Source: an uncultured Clostridia bacterium
GTDB taxonomy: Bacteria > Bacillota > Clostridia > Christensenellales > Borkfalkiaceae
Assembly: GCA_934271065.1 (NCBI GenBank)
Contig: CAKQQQ010000001.1
Location: 248,001 to 312,000 of the forward strand
DNA length: 64,000 nucleotides
Direction: 5' to 3'
The notes below the pieces were generated by a model. That model ran no database searches. It was not told the DNA's origin and saw only the letters and a list, made by a program, of their open reading frames with translations. A program made the translations under genes and the position numbers. Shown in pieces: positions 15,776 to 23,538 of this stretch (positions are counted from its first letter, which is position 1; each line of letters opens with the position of its first letter).

Positions 15776-16123
15776 TCAGTCTATTGCGTTTTCTTCGGGG
15801 AATAACACCCCGTCGACCTTTACGTCGACGTTGCCGATTTTATATTTCGACATCGCTTCGACGCTATGCTTTATGTTCTTCTGAATGTTGTATACGACGT
15901 CGGGAATGCTGTATCCGTAATAAACGTCTACCGACACGCCGACGTTGATGTTTCCGCTTAAAACTTCTACCTTAATGCAGTCCGAACTCTTTTTAGACGA
16001 TTTCTTATCTTTAATAGCCACGCCGGCAACGTCTTCTACGGCAAGCCTTACTATGCCTTTGACTATGCCCGTATTGTAGACGATTTTACCCTTTCCGGAA
16101 TTGTTGGCGCTTCCTTTATACAT
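15776..16123 (-). CDS. Asp23/Gls24 family envelope stress protein
   Basis: 115 aa, DUF322 family: GKIVYNTGIVKGIVRLAVEDVAGV at residues 12-35 and the VSVDVYYGYSIPDVVYNIQKNIKHSVEAMSKYKIGNVDVKVDGV C-terminal half are the family hallmark. Homologues sit at the membrane and are linked to cell-envelope homeostasis; in Clostridia this gene is regularly placed between spoIIIAH and nusB. AAGGAGAG Shine-Dalgarno. A 26-bp inverted repeat covers its -10 region. Confidence 0.93.
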   Translation of the reverse strand: MYKGSANNSGKGKIVYNTGIVKGIVRLAVEDVAGVAIKDKKSSKKSSDCIKVEVLSGNINVGVSVDVYYGYSIPDVVYNIQKNIKHSVEAMSKYKIGNVDVKVDGVLFPEENAID

Positions 16124-16132
16124 ATCAACTCT

Positions 16133-16158
16133 CCTTATGATAACATTATATCATAAGG
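16133..16158. promoter_or_regulatory. 26-bp dyad over the -10 of the asp23-like gene
   Basis: CCTTATGATA (16133-16142), six bases, TATCATAAGG (16149-16158): perfect 10-bp arms. Minus-strand TATAAT (16145-16150) lies at the centre, and predicted +1 (16138) is inside the left arm, so only one arm would be transcribed. This favours a protein operator over an RNA hairpin. The Shine-Dalgarno AAGGAG is part of the same arm. Confidence 0.5.
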
Positions 16159-16265
16159 AAAGCGATTTGAAAAGTGATTTTATGCAAAACCTGACTTGAT
16201 TTTTGAATTTTATTCGTCCGATACTCGCTTATATAGGTCTTTCGGTGTTTATAAGCGTCGGATAA

Positions 16266-16742
16266 TCAGTCAATCGCCTGTATGTAAACGTTTTCGGGCG
16301 CGGCGTTTAACTCGTTCTGGCAAACGGTATAAATTATAATAGCGTCGTCCTGAGTAAATTCGGAGTCTTTTACGATAACGCTCACGTTATCCGAAGACAA
16401 ACCTATCGTAACGGCGACTTCGGCGTATCCTTTGCTTTTTATAAGGCTCTCGAGCAGGTTTTCGTGTTCGGCAATCCTTGAAAGTTTAAGTTTCATATCG
16501 AGCGCTTCTTTTTTGGTTGCCGCGTCGGCGTTGGCGTCTGCGACTATTTCGTCTATCTGGGCAAGTTGCTTGTTTCTCGAAGTGTTACGCGTGGTTCTTA
16601 CTTCGGTAAAATAACTCGCCGTGGGCGTTGCGTTGTTACTCGCCCCTACCACGTTCGACGATAAAACGAAGTTGAGTACCGCCGTAGTTACGAGCAAGGC
16701 TATCATACAACTGAGTACGATGATTTTCTTTTTCTTTGACAT
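16266..16742 (-). CDS. spoIIIAH: Stage III sporulation protein AH
   Basis: Mother-cell membrane protein whose EscJ/PrgK-like extracellular ring domain contacts forespore SpoIIQ to form the feeding channel. One N-terminal membrane helix (residues 7-28), a linker rich in Thr/Asn/Arg, then the ring domain with IVADANADAATKKEALDMKLKLSRIAEHENLLESLIKSKGY-like helix pair and VTIGLSSDNVSVIV strand. 158 aa, shorter than the 218 of B. subtilis, mainly in the linker. Last gene of the spoIIIA operon. Confidence 0.92.
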   Translation of the reverse strand: MSKKKKIIVLSCMIALLVTTAVLNFVLSSNVVGASNNATPTASYFTEVRTTRNTSRNKQLAQIDEIVADANADAATKKEALDMKLKLSRIAEHENLLESLIKSKGYAEVAVTIGLSSDNVSVIVKDSEFTQDDAIIIYTVCQNELNAAPENVYIQAID

Positions 16743-16758
16743 TGTTGTTCTCCTTTAT

Positions 16759-17250
16759 TTAACGTGCCAATATCCGCACTTTATTACACGGAACATTCAA
16801 AACGGTCGTTACGGCGTCGAGAATCGCCATTTTTACCGTGATGTCGTCTGCGCCGCCCGCAACGATGGCAACCCCCGTTATTTCGGGATAAACCGAACCG
16901 ATGACGAGCGGTTTTCCGCCGAAAGTCGCAATCGTGGAAGTCGTAACCGTTTTTTCGCCGTCTTGCACGGTTTTAACGTCCGTTGCGTAAATCGGTTTTA
17001 CGTCTCCCGTAACCGATATTGCGACCGAAACGTTACCCGCGCCTTTAATTCCCGAAATCGTGTTTTTTAACTTGCTTTCGAGCGAAAAGACGTATTTTTC
17101 CGTATCCGACTGCTCCGCTTGCGGCGTTGCGACCGTAATATTTTTCGGTTTTAGCGACGACGACAGCGCGACGATCGATATCGCGGCAATCGCCGCCGCT
17201 ATCAGTAAATACTCTTTCTTTACTTTCAGACTAAATCTTTTTTCAGACAT
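16759..17250 (-). CDS. spoIIIAG: Stage III sporulation protein AG
   Basis: Ring-forming component of the SpoIIIA-SpoIIQ channel. N-terminal membrane helix (residues 14-31), Glu/Asp-rich linker, ring domain with ISGIKGAGNVSVAISVTG and the family signature PEITGVAIVAGGADD, ending VNVPCNKVRIL-like. 163 aa, shorter than the B. subtilis protein (229). Overlaps spoIIIAF by 8 nt. Confidence 0.94.
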   Translation of the reverse strand: MSEKRFSLKVKKEYLLIAAAIAAISIVALSSSLKPKNITVATPQAEQSDTEKYVFSLESKLKNTISGIKGAGNVSVAISVTGDVKPIYATDVKTVQDGEKTVTTSTIATFGGKPLVIGSVYPEITGVAIVAGGADDITVKMAILDAVTTVLNVPCNKVRILAR

Positions 17251-17704
17251 AAATCTCGATTTTATCAGGGCTGAATTTTAATTTTTCCGCAATGTAGTTT
17301 CTTACGACGATATTATTTATGCCTGCTTGTTCGTCGATAATGACAAAGTTGCTTAAATATATCCTGATTTTTTTAATTTCTCCGCGACATATTTCGACGT
17401 TTACGCTTTCGCAGACGAGATCGTTACGCAATAATTCGGCTTTTATGTCGTTTTCATAACTTTTTGCCAAAATTTTATCGATTTCGTCCGAAACATCGAC
17501 GCTGATTTCAAGCGTATCGCTTACCGCGATCGAACCTGAATCGCCGATTGCGGTTTTAATTGCGAAAGGTTTTATTAAAATCAACGCAAAACAAACCGAC
17601 AATACGATTTTTACGCAATTTTTCGTTTTACCGCGCGGCAAAATCAATTCGGATAAAGATAGAAAAACGCTTGATAACGCTACGCAGATAAGATAAGCGG
17701 ACAT
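17243..17704 (-). CDS. spoIIIAF: Stage III sporulation protein AF
   Basis: Two N-terminal membrane helices separated by LPRGKTKNCVKIV (family: two TM segments with a conserved P-x-G-K loop), then a ring-building-motif domain in which EICRGEIKKIRIYL precedes the C-terminal IAEKLKFSPDKIEIYV. 153 aa, against 206 in B. subtilis. Identity rests on motif pattern plus its fixed position between AE and AG. Confidence 0.9.
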   Translation of the reverse strand: MSAYLICVALSSVFLSLSELILPRGKTKNCVKIVLSVCFALILIKPFAIKTAIGDSGSIAVSDTLEISVDVSDEIDKILAKSYENDIKAELLRNDLVCESVNVEICRGEIKKIRIYLSNFVIIDEQAGINNIVVRNYIAEKLKFSPDKIEIYV

Positions 17705-17707
17705 ACC

Positions 17708-18877
17708 TTAAATTACCGAACTCGTTATAACGAGCAAAATAGTGATGATCAACATAAGCGACGCGACGACTATCGCCGCGAGAGCGTGGTTTATTACGCC
17801 TACGCACGATTTGATAAACTTATAAATCTCCCCGTCCCCGAACGGCTCCGTAATCGCGCCGAGAAGTTTCAATGACAAATTCATAACGACTATATCGCAA
17901 ACAGGCGTTAATATCGCACCGAACAAAATAACCGCGGTAAACGCCCCGAGCGCGTTTTTGGTAAGTATTATAGCCGAAATGACGAAATCCGCGCTTCCGC
18001 TTGCTACGCCGCCTATTATGGGTACGGAAGTACCGACTGCGTATTTGAGCGCGCGCAGTCCAACGCCGTCAAACGCCCCGGCATTTGCGCCTTTAATCGC
18101 CGACAGAATCGTAAACAACGAGCCTATAAGCCCGATCGTCCACTTTATAAATCCGGATAAAAAATCGATAAGCCCTTGCAGTTTTACCGTTTTGGAAAGG
18201 TTTGACACTATAGATAAAGCAAGCATCGTCGATATTACGGGGAAAATCGTTTTACAGATAAATACGGACGTAAAATTCTGAATAAACAACGCGGACGGAG
18301 AATACGTCGCAACCTGAGCCGCGCCGCCGCTTGCGGTTAAAAACGCGAGAATGAGCGGAAACGTCGCCTGAATGATTTTTACTACGCGTTCGCACGCCGT
18401 TTTTGCAGAACCTATTATCGAAACCGCAATCGTCGCAATTACGCTTACCGCCGTGGAATACACGACAAATTTAATTATTTCGCCAACTCCGCCAACCTTA
18501 TCCGAAGCCGCTCCGTTAAAAACCGAGCATATGACGAGTAAAACAAAAATAGAGATAAATACAGGTATTTTATCACTTATTCCGTTAAACGTAATAGATA
18601 ATAAGTACTTGTAAATATTCTCGTACCCGTCAATACCCTTGCCGCTTGCAAGCGAAATCAAAATTGATTTTATGCTGCCGCCTTTACAAATAATCGCCGA
18701 ACATTCGTTAATATATTTTTCAAGTTCGCTAAAATCGACGTCGCCGATAATTTCAGATATTTTATCCGTTAATTCGTTTTCGTCGTTTATATCGTCGTTT
18801 GCTTTTGCCGTGAAAAATCCCTGAACGAAAACCGCGACGAGAATTATAATCAAAACACTTATAAGTTTTTTTCTCAT
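17708..18877 (-). CDS. spoIIIAE: Stage III sporulation protein AE
   Basis: Polytopic membrane protein of the spoIIIA channel, 389 aa with an N-terminal signal-like segment, a short acidic extracellular part, then about seven membrane helices. Conserved features: TFPLILAFLTASGG, YSPSALFIQNF, a run GLRALKYAVGTSVPIIGG and a C-terminal helix. Length matches the family (about 399). Overlaps spoIIIAD by 4 nt. Confidence 0.95.
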   Translation of the reverse strand: MRKKLISVLIIILVAVFVQGFFTAKANDDINDENELTDKISEIIGDVDFSELEKYINECSAIICKGGSIKSILISLASGKGIDGYENIYKYLLSITFNGISDKIPVFISIFVLLVICSVFNGAASDKVGGVGEIIKFVVYSTAVSVIATIAVSIIGSAKTACERVVKIIQATFPLILAFLTASGGAAQVATYSPSALFIQNFTSVFICKTIFPVISTMLALSIVSNLSKTVKLQGLIDFLSGFIKWTIGLIGSLFTILSAIKGANAGAFDGVGLRALKYAVGTSVPIIGGVASGSADFVISAIILTKNALGAFTAVILFGAILTPVCDIVVMNLSLKLLGAITEPFGDGEIYKFIKSCVGVINHALAAIVVASLMLIITILLVITSSVI

Positions 18878-19257
18878 ATAAGCCCCGTTACGATTTTGAT
18901 AAGATTTTCGATTATCGGATATGAAGTTATTAAAATAATCGCCTTACCCGCAAAAACAACCTTGTCCGATAAACTTTTTAGTCCGAAGTCTTCAATCAGA
19001 TTTGACGAAAATTCAACCAGATACGATATGCCTATTATTTTAAGTACTATTTTAATCGTCGAGCCGCCGATTTCCGCATATTCGCCGAGCGCGGTATACG
19101 CCGATATAAATTCGGAAACGTAACTTATCGTAAGCGATAATAACAATATCCCCGAACAGACCGTAGCAATCATTGCCAACTCGCCGTTAATTCCTTTAAG
19201 GTAAACGATTATCAGCGCGCAGGTTACGCCAAGCGCGACTATTTTAACTAATTCCAT
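18874..19257 (-). CDS. spoIIIAD: Stage III sporulation protein AD
   Basis: 127 aa, four hydrophobic helices, SpoIIIAC/AD family: starts MELVKIVALGVTCALIIVYLKG, contains YVSEFISAYTALGEYAEIGGSTIKIVLKIIGISYLVEFSSNLIEDFG, typical of AD. Two bases after AC and overlapping AE by 4 nt. Confidence 0.95.
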   Translation of the reverse strand: MELVKIVALGVTCALIIVYLKGINGELAMIATVCSGILLLSLTISYVSEFISAYTALGEYAEIGGSTIKIVLKIIGISYLVEFSSNLIEDFGLKSLSDKVVFAGKAIILITSYPIIENLIKIVTGLI

Positions 19258-19259
19258 TC

Positions 19260-19457
19260 TTAATAAAGGCTGAAAATGCTTTTAATCGATTCAAGCAATT
19301 CGCTTATCATACCGATTACCATCGTGAGCGCGATTATAAGCCCCGCAAGCGATACGAGAGTCGCAAGGTCATCTCTGTCGGATTTTTTCAGTATCTGACA
19401 AACTACCGTTATTAAAATTCCGAGCGCCGCCAACTTAAAAATGATTTCAATATTCAT
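19260..19457 (-). CDS. spoIIIAC: Stage III sporulation protein AC
   Basis: 65 aa, two membrane helices joined by KKSDRDDLATLVSLAG, the conserved loop of the family. Exactly the B. subtilis size (68 aa). Overlaps AB by 4 nt. Short genes like this are easily missed, but the sequence and place are unambiguous. Confidence 0.95.
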   Translation of the reverse strand: MNIEIIFKLAALGILITVVCQILKKSDRDDLATLVSLAGLIIALTMVIGMISELLESIKSIFSLY

Positions 19458-19915
19458 AATATTACGATAAACGCCGCCGCCCCTGCGGCAACCCCCAACT
19501 TCAATCCGAGAGATCCGTATTTTTTATTTTCCTGCGAGTATTTTTCTACGAGTTTTTCTATTTCGCACTCCGAATATCGTAAAAAGGCAAATTCTGCGGA
19601 TTCGACGTTTTTACCAATCTTTTGAAAATAATTGCGGACGAATCGGCTTTCGGACTCGTCGAGATAATCCGGCAACAAAATTTCTTTTTCGGTGTCGAAC
19701 GCGCTTTTAAGCGTTTCGTCAAATTCCGCCGACGGATATTCGGTTTTTGACAGTTCGATCAAACTTTCTTTCAGGTACGATAAATTTTTCAAAGTCTCCC
19801 TGTTAAATTCAAGCATAGATTGAAAATATTTTAATTTAACGCTATACTTGTCCGTCGCTCTTTTTCCTATAAACGCGCCGACCGCTATAAATAATATTCC
19901 CAAAACGGTTTTCAT
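19454..19915 (-). CDS. spoIIIAB: Stage III sporulation protein AB
   Basis: 153 aa; T2SS GspF-like SpoIIIAB. N-terminal helix ILFIAVGAFIGKRATDKYS, a charged helical middle, and a C-terminal hydrophobic helix LGVAAGAAAFIVIL preceded by the family motif KYGSLGLKLG. About 20 aa shorter than the B. subtilis protein. Confidence 0.93.
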   Translation of the reverse strand: MKTVLGILFIAVGAFIGKRATDKYSVKLKYFQSMLEFNRETLKNLSYLKESLIELSKTEYPSAEFDETLKSAFDTEKEILLPDYLDESESRFVRNYFQKIGKNVESAEFAFLRYSECEIEKLVEKYSQENKKYGSLGLKLGVAAGAAAFIVIL

Positions 19916-20760
19916 ACGAGATTCATTCCATAATCGTATACTTTATTTACTTTGCAACCGATTAACTCAATATAAAAATCAAATGAAAAACATTCAAAAA
20001 CACCGCTGTTTATAAGCAGTTTTTTAATATTTTCAATTTTATCGGAATGTGTGGACGCAATGACTTTTACTCCCGATAACGCAGCGTACGCCGCCGCGGA
20101 AAAATCTTCGTTCGTCGTCATTTCGTCGCAGACTACGACCCCTGGGTTCATTGCCCTTATTCCGCAACGAAAGCCGAAATTTTTATCCGCAAACTTAATT
20201 ACGTCAGCCGTTCTTCCGAGATCCGCCCCGCAAACGTTAAATTCGTTTCGTTCGTCTACGAAAAGCACGTCTGCGTCGAACTTTTTACCGAAATTACGCG
20301 CAAGATCCCGAATAAAAGTCGTTTTACCTTGAAAAGGTTTTGAATATACGAGACAAGAAGACGGCGTTTCGACGTATTTATTAAAAAATGAATCCGAACA
20401 GCCGATTACCGCCCGCGGGTATCTTACGCATATCGAAGTAAAGTTTTTAATACCGAGTACGCGCCCCGTACCGTCTTTGACGCACTCTCCGCATATACCG
20501 ACTCTTTCGCCGTCTTTTGAAGTGACGTAACCGAGTTTTAAGGCGTTTTCGACCGAATACAGCGAATAATCGCATAATTTTATAACGCAATCTTCTATTT
20601 GCGGTGCGGTTAAAACGTTATTAAGAAATTCTTTTCGCGGATTACCGCAATCGAAATACGAAACGCATACCGGTAAATCCGCCCTTACGCGCACTTCGCA
20701 AACGTCGGGATGCTCGGATAAAATTTTCGCCTTTAAGAAAGGCGGAATAAAATCAAGCAT
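19912..20760 (-). CDS. spoIIIAA: Stage III sporulation protein AA, channel ATPase
   Basis: Mother-cell ATPase resembling secretion ATPases, thought to drive the SpoIIIA-SpoIIQ channel. Walker A is seen as SKPFQGKTTFIRDLAR (about residues 141-156), Walker B as DVLFVDERNE (about 172), then the family block RCGIRAMNPGVVVCDEM and ASTHSDKIE. 282 aa. Start ATG at 20760 preceded by AAGGGG 11 nt upstream; the leader contains three mutually complementary repeats. First gene of the operon, with 4-nt overlaps typical of the cluster. Confidence 0.94.
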   Translation of the reverse strand: MLDFIPPFLKAKILSEHPDVCEVRVRADLPVCVSYFDCGNPRKEFLNNVLTAPQIEDCVIKLCDYSLYSVENALKLGYVTSKDGERVGICGECVKDGTGRVLGIKNFTSICVRYPRAVIGCSDSFFNKYVETPSSCLVYSKPFQGKTTFIRDLARNFGKKFDADVLFVDERNEFNVCGADLGRTADVIKFADKNFGFRCGIRAMNPGVVVCDEMTTNEDFSAAAYAALSGVKVIASTHSDKIENIKKLLINSGVFECFSFDFYIELIGCKVNKVYDYGMNLV

Positions 20761-20762
20761 AC

Positions 20763-20818
20763 TTGTCCGTACCCCTTGTCTTACACGCCGGACAACGGTT
20801 CGTATTATTTTTGTCCGG
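20763..20818 (-). promoter_or_regulatory. Competing inverted repeats in the spoIIIA leader
   Basis: Minus strand order: CCGGACAA (20811-20818), TTGTCCGG (20788-20795), CGGACAA (20763-20769). The middle segment can pair with either outer one (8 bp or 7 bp), giving two exclusive hairpins; the second encloses the AAGGGG Shine-Dalgarno in its loop region. Could be an attenuator or operator. No certain promoter was found; an ATATAC/AATACGA pair recalls sigma-E only loosely. Confidence 0.4.
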
Positions 20819-20861
20819 TATATCTACTTAAATATATTCGTCGAGAAAGTTTTTAAGAACG

Positions 20862-20891
20862 AAAAACGCCGTCCGCTGATATGCGGACGGC
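20862..20891 (-). terminator. Terminator after trmB
   Basis: 9 bp perfect GC-rich stem GCCGTCCGC/GCGGACGGC (20868-20876 with 20883-20891), 6-nt loop, then TTTTT (20862-20866) on the minus strand. Confidence 0.9.
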
Positions 20892-20906
20892 AAAATAATT
20901 CGCGTT

Positions 20907-21578
20907 TTATTTCAAGGCGGCTTCGAGTCGCAAAATAGGCTTACCCTGCGAAGAAAACAAGTCTTCGTATTCCGTGGTAACGTTTTCTTTCGGATTGTCG
21001 GCGTGAAGGTCGAGAGAGACGTTCCTTATGATAAAGCCGTTTTCCGACAAGGATTGTATCGAAAATTCAAAAAATCCGCGATTATCGGTTTTTAAGTGAA
21101 TTTCGCCGTCTTCGGTTAAAAGTTTTTTGTATAAATCGAGATATCGGTAATACGTCAATCTGCGGTTTCTGTAAGTAAATTTCGGATACGGGCAAGAAAA
21201 GTTAAGAAAAATACGCATAGCGCAACGCTGCGGTAAATAATATAATAAATTTTCGACCGCGCAGTTGATAAAGGCAAGATTTGCAGGCTTAGCAGCCTTT
21301 GCTTTTTCACACGCTTCCACTATGACGTTACTCATTTTTTCAACGGCTATTAGGTTAATTTCGGGATGTAATTTTGCGGTTTCAAAGGCAAATTTACCCT
21401 TCCCCGAACCGAGTTCGAGCCATAACGGCGAATTTTGCACGAAAGCGGCGGATAAATCGATCGGTTGGTATCTCTCGTTTTCCGATAACGAATAAAACCC
21501 CGACGGCTCTTTTGCAAGAAGGTGTTCGTCAAGGTCGTTCATTCTTTCTTCCAGATTTGATTTTCTACGCATTCTCAT
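20907..21578 (-). CDS. trmB: tRNA (guanine-N7-)-methyltransferase TrmB
   Basis: SAM-dependent enzyme that makes m7G46 in tRNA. Begins MRMRRKSNLEER, the conserved TrmB N-terminus; SAM site LELGSGKGKFAFETAK; catalytic block IFLNFSCPYPKFTYRNRRLTY (family LNFSDPWPK, here Asp replaced by Cys and Trp by Tyr), and the end TEYEDLFSSQGKPILRLEA. The ATG at 21578 fits the family N-terminus; a longer in-frame reading back to 21614 would run through the promoter. No Shine-Dalgarno; predicted transcription start within 0-2 nt of the ATG. The D-to-C change in the NFSDPWPK motif is worth noting since that Asp is usually conserved. Confidence 0.92.
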   Translation of the reverse strand: MRMRRKSNLEERMNDLDEHLLAKEPSGFYSLSENERYQPIDLSAAFVQNSPLWLELGSGKGKFAFETAKLHPEINLIAVEKMSNVIVEACEKAKAAKPANLAFINCAVENLLYYLPQRCAMRIFLNFSCPYPKFTYRNRRLTYYRYLDLYKKLLTEDGEIHLKTDNRGFFEFSIQSLSENGFIIRNVSLDLHADNPKENVTTEYEDLFSSQGKPILRLEAALK

Positions 21579-21585
21579 ACGAAAA

Positions 21586-21614
21586 ATTATACTCGTTTTC
21601 GCGCGTAAGGTCAA
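21586..21614 (-). promoter_or_regulatory. Promoter of trmB, leaderless
   Basis: Minus strand: TTGACC (21609-21614), 17 bp, TATAAT (21586-21591). Predicted +1 at 21579 +/- 1, start codon at 21578. It lies directly after the sigF stop (21620). Confidence 0.75.
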
Positions 21615-21619
21615 CGGAA

Positions 21620-22342
21620 TTACAACTGGCTTTTGAATTGTTTTATTATTTTATTCTCTATTCTCGAAACCTGTACCTGCGATACGCCGAGCGCTTCCGC
21701 AATTTCGCTTTGGGTATTATCCCGATAATATCTCATAATAATTACTTTTCTTTCACGTTCGGGCAGACGCTCGATCATGCTTTTGAGCAATATCTTATCC
21801 ACCATATCGTCTTCTTTTTCGTCGGAAGCGATTTTATCGATCAATTCAACGGATTTATCTCCGCTGCCGTCGTCAACCGTTTCAAATATAGAAATCGGCA
21901 ATTTTGCGCTGTCAAGCGCGAGTACGACGTCTTCGCGTTGCATATTCAGAGCGACGCAAATTTCATCGAGCGTAGGCGCGTCGTCGCCGTTTGCGGTTTT
22001 TGCCTGTATAAATCGGTTTATCGTCTGCGCCTGAGATTTGATTATTCGCGACACTTTTATCGCTCCGTCGTCGCGTAAAAATCGTTTAATCTCGCCTATT
22101 ATCATAGGGACGGCGTAAGTTGAAAAGACTACTCCAAACTTTTCGTCGAAATTCTTAATCGCTTTAAGAAATCCCATACAACCGAGTTGATAGAGATCGT
22201 CGTATTCTACGCCTTTATTCGTAAAACGTTTAACTATGCTTTTTATTAAAAGAACGTTGTTATTCAGCAGAGTCTCTTTTGCGTTCCCGTCGCCCGCTTT
22301 GGCTTTTCGTAAGTAAAAAACGGTTTCTTCGGCGTTAAGCAT
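21620..22342 (-). CDS. sigF: RNA polymerase sporulation sigma factor SigF
   Basis: First forespore-specific sigma factor. Region 2: NNNVLLIKSIVKRFTNKGVEYDDLYQLGCMGFLKAIKNFDEKFGVVFSTYAVPMIIGEIKRFLRDDG-type block; region 4: LPERERKVIIMRYYRDNTQSEIAEALGVSQVQVSRIENKII. 240 aa from the ATG at 22342, which has AAAGGAG five bases before it (a GTG two codons upstream overlaps that site). Directly downstream of spoIIAA and spoIIAB, the classical operon, so SigF rather than SigG (which would follow sigE). Confidence 0.96.
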   Translation of the reverse strand: MLNAEETVFYLRKAKAGDGNAKETLLNNNVLLIKSIVKRFTNKGVEYDDLYQLGCMGFLKAIKNFDEKFGVVFSTYAVPMIIGEIKRFLRDDGAIKVSRIIKSQAQTINRFIQAKTANGDDAPTLDEICVALNMQREDVVLALDSAKLPISIFETVDDGSGDKSVELIDKIASDEKEDDMVDKILLKSMIERLPERERKVIIMRYYRDNTQSEIAEALGVSQVQVSRIENKIIKQFKSQL

Positions 22343-22363
22343 AAACACTCCTTTCGGGCATAC

Positions 22364-22792
22364 TTAAACGCAGTTCGCGTTTAACGACTTTTTCATATCG
22401 ACGATTGTACCGCGATTCGGCTCGGATATAACTTTAACTTCGTCCATAAACGTACGAATAATGGTAAAACCCATTCCCGACCTTTCTTCATCGGGTTTGC
22501 TTGTGAAAAACGGTTTTAACGCTTCTTCGAGATTACTTATGCCCACTCCCTTATCGGAAACGATAATATGTATTTCGTCGCCGTCTATTTCGGCGGACAT
22601 TCTGACTTCCCCCACCGCGTCGGGATACCCATGCACGATTGCGTTCGTAACCGCTTCGCTGACGGCGGTTTTAACGTCTGACAATTCGCTGACGCTCGGA
22701 TTGAGCGGCATTAAAAAGGACGCTATTACGTTTCTTGCGAAACTTTCGTTTTCCGATACAGAATTGAAACTGACGTTCATTTTATTTTCCAT
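22364..22792 (-). CDS. spoIIAB: Anti-sigma-F factor / serine kinase SpoIIAB
   Basis: GHKL-type ATPase that holds SigF and phosphorylates SpoIIAA. N-box VSEAVTNAIVHGYPD, G1 VSDKGVGI, G2 ERSGMGFTIIRTFMDEV are clear. 142 aa, normal length. GGAG Shine-Dalgarno 8 nt before the ATG. Confidence 0.97.
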   Translation of the reverse strand: MENKMNVSFNSVSENESFARNVIASFLMPLNPSVSELSDVKTAVSEAVTNAIVHGYPDAVGEVRMSAEIDGDEIHIIVSDKGVGISNLEEALKPFFTSKPDEERSGMGFTIIRTFMDEVKVISEPNRGTIVDMKKSLNANCV

Positions 22793-22805
22793 ATAAAAAT
22801 CTCCG

Positions 22806-23117
22806 TTATATAATTTTGGGCATCACGTCGTAAAGCCCCGAAATTTGTAAAATCTTATTCACCGTAAAACTCGGTCTCGCAATATACGCCTTTCCGCCGC
22901 GTTTTTTGATTTTTTTGTATCTGCCGATTAAAACGCCTATACCCGTACTGTCCATAAAAGATAGGTTTGCAAAATCAAAAACCACGCTCTCGCAAAAAGC
23001 GTTTTCGTCGATTATTCTGTCTATATCTTTTCTGGCGTTCGCGGCGGTGCATTCGTCAAGTTCTCCGTACGAATATATGTACAAGTTATCCTTGTCGAGC
23101 CTGTATCTGATTTCCAT
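22806..23117 (-). CDS. spoIIAA: Anti-sigma-F factor antagonist SpoIIAA
   Basis: STAS-domain protein that, when unphosphorylated, frees SigF from SpoIIAB. Phosphorylation site Ser57 in NLSFMDSTGIGVLIGRYK. 103 aa. GAGGTG Shine-Dalgarno. Upstream 130 bp hold a TTAATT-17-TATTAT pair (weak) and the acpP terminator; I see no clear sigma-H promoter. Confidence 0.97.
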   Translation of the reverse strand: MEIRYRLDKDNLYIYSYGELDECTAANARKDIDRIIDENAFCESVVFDFANLSFMDSTGIGVLIGRYKKIKKRGGKAYIARPSFTVNKILQISGLYDVMPKII

Positions 23118-23202
23118 AATTCACCTCGCGAAAGTATAATAGCATATCCGTCGGATAAAATTAACGATACTTTTGTCTTATTTGGTCAATTTTTGGCAAT
23201 AT

Positions 23203-23235
23203 AAAACCCGCCGCAGGCAATGTGCCTGCGGCGGG
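23203..23235 (-). terminator. Terminator after acpP
   Basis: 13 bp perfect stem CCCGCCGCAGGCA/TGCCTGCGGCGGG (23207-23219 with 23223-23235), ATG... three-base loop, then TTTT on the minus strand. Confidence 0.9.
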
Positions 23236-23250
23236 TGGGATAGACGATAA

Positions 23251-23475
23251 TCAGCCTATAAGTTTAATGATATCGCCGACGGTTCTTAAATTAGCGGCGT
23301 CGTCTTCGCTTACCGTTATGCCGAAATCTTCTTCGAGCGACATAAGCATCTGAACTACGTCGAGCGAGTCTGCGCCGAGATCTTTAATCACGTCGCTTTC
23401 AAGAGTGATTTTCTCCTTGTTTATACCTAATTGTTCGCTGAGTAAGTCAACGACCTTATTAAACGTGTCTTCCAT
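23251..23475 (-). CDS. acpP: Acyl carrier protein
   Basis: 74 aa acidic carrier of the growing acyl chain in fatty acid synthesis. Phosphopantetheine attachment Ser37 in DLGADSLDVVQMLMSLEEDFG. The ATG at 23475 has AAGGAG at the right distance; an in-frame TTG seven codons upstream has none. It stands alone, away from fab genes, after tex, with its own near-consensus promoter and terminator. Confidence 0.95.
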   Translation of the reverse strand: MEDTFNKVVDLLSEQLGINKEKITLESDVIKDLGADSLDVVQMLMSLEEDFGITVSEDDAANLRTVGDIIKLIG

Positions 23476-23509
23476 AAAATCTCCTTCAAAGAGCAATTAT
23501 TATGCCCTT

Positions 23510-23538
23510 ATTTTATCAAACCCGATTAAATTTGTCAA
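23510..23538 (-). promoter_or_regulatory. Promoter of acpP, overlapping the tex stop codon
   Basis: Minus strand: TTGACA (23533-23538), 17 bp, TAAAAT (23510-23515). The TGA stop of tex (23535-23537) is part of the -35. Confidence 0.8.

Noticed and set aside
16206..16262. Stem-loop after spoIIIAH as terminator
   Set aside because: Arms TCCGA..CGCTTATA/TATAAGCGTCGGA need a four-base bulge and there is no T-run; too weak to list as a terminator.
19912..20760. Loss of the Walker A motif in SpoIIIAA
   Set aside because: The motif reads SKPFQGKTT; compared with SPPxCGKTT of other SpoIIIAA proteins the essential GKTT is intact.
21374..22078. 234-aa frame antisense to trmB and sigF
   Set aside because: Spans two genes on the other strand, and is Arg/Phe/Tyr-rich as expected for a shadow.
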